Origin: Nitrospirales bacterium
GTDB lineage: Bacteria > Nitrospirota > Nitrospiria > Nitrospirales > UBA8639
NCBI GenBank assembly: GCA_029261305.1
Contig: JAJDBO010000093.1
Coordinates: 1 to 17,711 of the forward strand
Direction: 5' to 3'
Length of the DNA: 17,711 nt
Made by a program: the position numbers and the translations under genes. The notes under the pieces are model-generated. The model searched no databases. It was not told where the DNA came from and saw only the letters and a program-made list of their open reading frames with translations. Within the stretch, counting starts at the first letter, position 1; each line of letters opens with the position of its first letter. Positions 16,005-17,711 of this stretch are shown here, piece after piece.

Positions 16005-16786
16005 CCAAGCGCATTATTCCCTGCTTAGACGTCAAAGATGGCCGGGTGGTGAAAGGCGTATCTTTCGTCAATCTTCGTGATGCGGGTGATCCTGTTGAAG
16101 TAGCTACCTTTTACGATCAAGCCGGTGCTGATGAGCTCTGCTTTCTTGACATTACGGCCTCTCATGAAAATCGTGGCATTCTTTTTGATGTGGTTTCGCA
16201 TACTGCTGAGCAGGCCTTCATGCCACTTACCGTTGGTGGCGGAGTTCGAACTCTAGACGACATTCGGCAATTGTTGAATGCGGGGGCCGACAAGGTTAGC
16301 ATTAACACGGCGGCGGTTCGAAATCCTGATTTTGTTACCGAAGCTGCCAATCGGTTTGGGACACAATGCATTGTGGTAGCCGTGGATGCCAAACAAGTGA
16401 CTCCACCAACTGAGAAGCCGCCACGATGGGAAATTTTCACGCATGGTGGGCGAAATCCCACAGGGCTTGATGCTATCGAATGGGCGAAGCATATGGAGGC
16501 CAAAGGGGCGGGGGAAATTCTCCTCACGAGCATGGACCAAGATGGTCAGCTAGATGGATATGATCTTCCTTTGACTGCGGCCGTGTCGGATGCAGTATCG
16601 ATACCGGTGATTGCCTCAGGGGGCGCCGGAACTTTAGAGCATTTGTACGATGCGCTTGCGACGGGGAAAGCCGATGCCGTATTGGCTGCGTCAATTTTTC
16701 ACTTTCGGACCTTTACTGTTGCGGACGCAAAAACGTATTTAGGGAGTCGGGGCCTTCCGATTCGACAGGTGAATGGTGATGAATAG
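15998..16786 (+). CDS. hisF: Imidazole glycerol phosphate synthase, cyclase subunit
   Basis: The 262-residue TIM barrel begins [20 protein letters not shown] with Asp11 and has the second catalytic Asp130 in [29 protein letters not shown] and [14 protein letters not shown] are all HisF-type. It cyclises PRFAR with ammonia from HisH to give imidazole-glycerol phosphate and AICAR, linking histidine to purine synthesis. The segment after Asp130 ([21 protein letters not shown]) has a short Pro-rich loop. It overlaps hisA by 7 bases and hisIE by 8 to 14 bases, so the end of the operon is translationally coupled. Confidence 0.97.
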   Translation: MLTKRIIPCLDVKDGRVVKGVSFVNLRDAGDPVEVATFYDQAGADELCFLDITASHENRGILFDVVSHTAEQAFMPLTVGGGVRTLDDIRQLLNAGADKVSINTAAVRNPDFVTEAANRFGTQCIVVAVDAKQVTPPTEKPPRWEIFTHGGRNPTGLDAIEWAKHMEAKGAGEILLTSMDQDGQLDGYDLPLTAAVSDAVSIPVIASGGAGTLEHLYDALATGKADAVLAASIFHFRTFTVADAKTYLGSRGLPIRQVNGDE

Positions 16787-17474
16787 CGATTCAAACGTGG
16801 TCAACGAAAAGATGTTGGGAACGCTCCAATTCGATGCTGAGGGACTTTTACCTGCGGTGATTCAGGATTGGAGAAATGGCACGGTGCTTATGCTTGGGTT
16901 TATGAACCAGGATGCCGTTATTCATACATTGCAAACGCGTCATGTACATTTTTGGAGTCGCAAGCGAAAAAAATTATGGAAAAAAGGAGAAGTGTCGGGG
17001 AACTTTCTCCAAGTGAAACGATTGTTCGTTGATTGCGATTATGACACTCTTCTTATTAAGGCTGAACCTGTGGGTTCAACCTGTCACACCGGGAGTCGGT
17101 CCTGTTTTTTCTCTGAAATACTAGACAATCGTATTTCTTCAGAACCAGAGAGTGAAGAAGCCAACGGAACGATATTTGATAGTCTCTATGAGATGGTGTT
17201 GAAACGAAAACAGGATTCCCAAGCAGGCTCTTATGTAGCGTCCCTGTTGAAGGGGGGGGATGATCGAGTGCTTAAAAAAGTCGCTGAGGAAGCTGGGGAA
17301 GTCTTACTGGCGGTGAAAAATCATAACAAAGAGGAAATTGTCTACGAAGTGGCAGATCTCTTGTTTCATACCATTGTGACGCTGGGGCATTGTGGTATTC
17401 CCGTGACGGAAATTCAGCAAGAGCTAGGTCGACGGTTTGGACAATCGGGTCTCAAGAGTAAGCAAGAGCCCTGA
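16779..17474 (+). CDS. hisIE: Bifunctional phosphoribosyl-AMP cyclohydrolase / phosphoribosyl-ATP pyrophosphatase
   Basis: The 231-residue protein fuses two enzymes. HisI (about 15-115) has [18 protein letters not shown], the metal motif DCDYD at 85-89 and zinc-type cysteines at Cys102 and Cys109 ([10 protein letters not shown]). A Glu/Ser-rich linker follows. HisE (about 131-222) has [16 protein letters not shown] with its acidic EExxE metal site and [10 protein letters not shown]. The two domains carry out steps two and three of the pathway, in reverse order to their gene order name. ATG 16779 is chosen because AGGTGA (16767-16772) is 6 bases upstream; ATG 16773 would abut it. It overlaps the end of hisF and is the last gene of the cluster. 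Confidence 0.95.
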   Translation: MNSDSNVVNEKMLGTLQFDAEGLLPAVIQDWRNGTVLMLGFMNQDAVIHTLQTRHVHFWSRKRKKLWKKGEVSGNFLQVKRLFVDCDYDTLLIKAEPVGSTCHTGSRSCFFSEILDNRISSEPESEEANGTIFDSLYEMVLKRKQDSQAGSYVASLLKGGDDRVLKKVAEEAGEVLLAVKNHNKEEIVYEVADLLFHTIVTLGHCGIPVTEIQQELGRRFGQSGLKSKQEP

Positions 17475-17496
17475 TATATAGAGATTCAGGTCAGCA

Positions 17497-17524
17497 TATG
17501 AAACCTCATTCATAATTTTTTTTT
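17497..17524 (+). terminator. Candidate intrinsic terminator after hisIE
   Basis: TATGAA (17497-17502) and TTCATA (17509-17514) form a perfect 6-base stem with a 6-base loop, followed after one A by nine T (17516-17524). The stem is weak because it is AT-rich, but the U-tract is strong and the position, 22 bases after the hisIE stop and before a new promoter, is right. An alternative pairing of AGGT (17488-17491) with ACCT (17503-17506) would compete with it. Confidence 0.5.
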
Positions 17525-17539
17525 GAAATCCTTCCTCAT

Positions 17540-17568
17540 TTGACTTGTTTTTGATCCCTTGCTATAGT
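17540..17568 (+). promoter_or_regulatory. Near-consensus sigma-70 promoter
   Basis: TTGACT (17540-17545) and TATAGT (17563-17568) each match five of six consensus positions and are separated by exactly 17 bases. Transcription should start near 17575. It lies just after the his-operon terminator candidate and would drive the structured leader that follows, so it probably begins a separate transcription unit whose gene lies beyond the right edge. Confidence 0.7.
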
Positions 17569-17622
17569 CTGAAAATTACTTCTTATTTTACAACGGCTTA
17601 CAAAAAATCTACCCTTCATAAA

Positions 17623-17711
17623 CCTGGTTAGCAGAGAGGCCTTAGGGAAGAGCCTTGGCAACCGATCGGGGTGGAATTCCACCTACTACCATCCAACAAA
17701 TCCGTGACACC
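17623..17711 (+). promoter_or_regulatory. Structured 5' leader resembling a SAM (S-box clan) riboswitch, cut by the right edge
   Basis: About 50 bases downstream of the predicted transcription start, the sequence follows the 5' half of the S-box aptamer in order: TTAGCAGAGAGG (17628-17639; S-box TTATCAAGAGAGG), AGGGA (17644-17648), GCC (17652-17654), GGCAACC (17657-17663), a short hairpin, then GGTGGAATTCC (17670-17680; S-box GGTGCCAATTCC). The region between AGGGA and GGCAACC is about nine bases shorter than in standard SAM-I and lacks the usual TGA and CCC, so the second helix is abbreviated or the element belongs to a SAM-I/IV variant. The 3' closing strand and the regulated gene are outside the window. 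If right, the downstream gene is probably a methionine or S-adenosylmethionine gene. Confidence 0.5.

Noticed and set aside
17623..17711. T-box, cobalamin or TPP leader at the right edge
   Set aside because: The GGGTGG resembles part of a T-box but the following bases do not give the ACCGCG core, and no B12-box or thi-box was found; SAM-clan landmarks fit better.

Overview
The window looks like a chromosomal housekeeping segment of a Gram-negative bacterium of moderate GC content. The run rho-rpmE-prfA-prmC-murA followed by hisG-hisD-hisB-hisH-(lipoprotein)-hisA-hisF-hisIE is an arrangement I associate from memory with Nitrospirota (Nitrospira-like nitrite oxidisers). Lipoprotein signal peptides and a short-form HisG fit that reading, but the taxonomic call is inference. 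I see no insertion sequence, phage gene, CRISPR array, rRNA or tRNA.

Layout. Positions 1-887 hold the end of one gene and a complete lipoprotein gene whose C-terminus resembles that of its upstream neighbour, so the two look like tandem paralogues. Positions 904-3948 (minus strand) carry yajQ, a CstA/BtsT-type transporter and a small PGPGW-family membrane protein. A plus-strand EVE-domain gene follows, then minus-strand YciI-like and DUF2203 genes (4684-5475). A stretch of about 777 bases without a convincing gene (5476-6252) precedes rho. It contains a promoter candidate, a C-rich/G-poor tract that could be a Rho loading site, an 8+8 inverted repeat and a doubtful 32-codon ORF.

From 6253 to 17474 everything reads on the plus strand: transcription termination factor Rho, ribosomal protein L31, release factor 1 and its methyltransferase PrmC, the first committed enzyme of peptidoglycan synthesis (MurA), then eight genes of a histidine cluster. 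The his genes encode HisG (short form, which needs HisZ from elsewhere), HisD, HisB (dehydratase only), HisH, HisA, HisF and a fused HisIE. Together they cover most of the pathway; HisZ, HisC and the histidinol-phosphate phosphatase are not in the window. A lipoprotein gene unrelated to histidine synthesis by sequence sits between hisH and hisA. Junctions are tight (ATGA overlap murA/hisG; overlaps hisH/lipoprotein, hisA/hisF, hisF/hisIE). The only two sizeable gaps inside the his cluster (hisG-hisD and hisB-hisH) are each spanned by a 19-codon ORF that ends in an ATGA overlap with the next gene; those next genes have no visible Shine-Dalgarno sequence.

After hisIE there is a U-tract terminator candidate, then a near-consensus promoter (17540-17568) driving a structured leader that resembles an S-adenosylmethionine (S-box type) riboswitch and runs off the right edge, so the regulated gene lies outside the window.

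No dramatic new system is visible. The items most worth a second look are the riboswitch-like leader, the two bridging mini-ORFs, the lipoprotein inside the his operon, and the rho leader.
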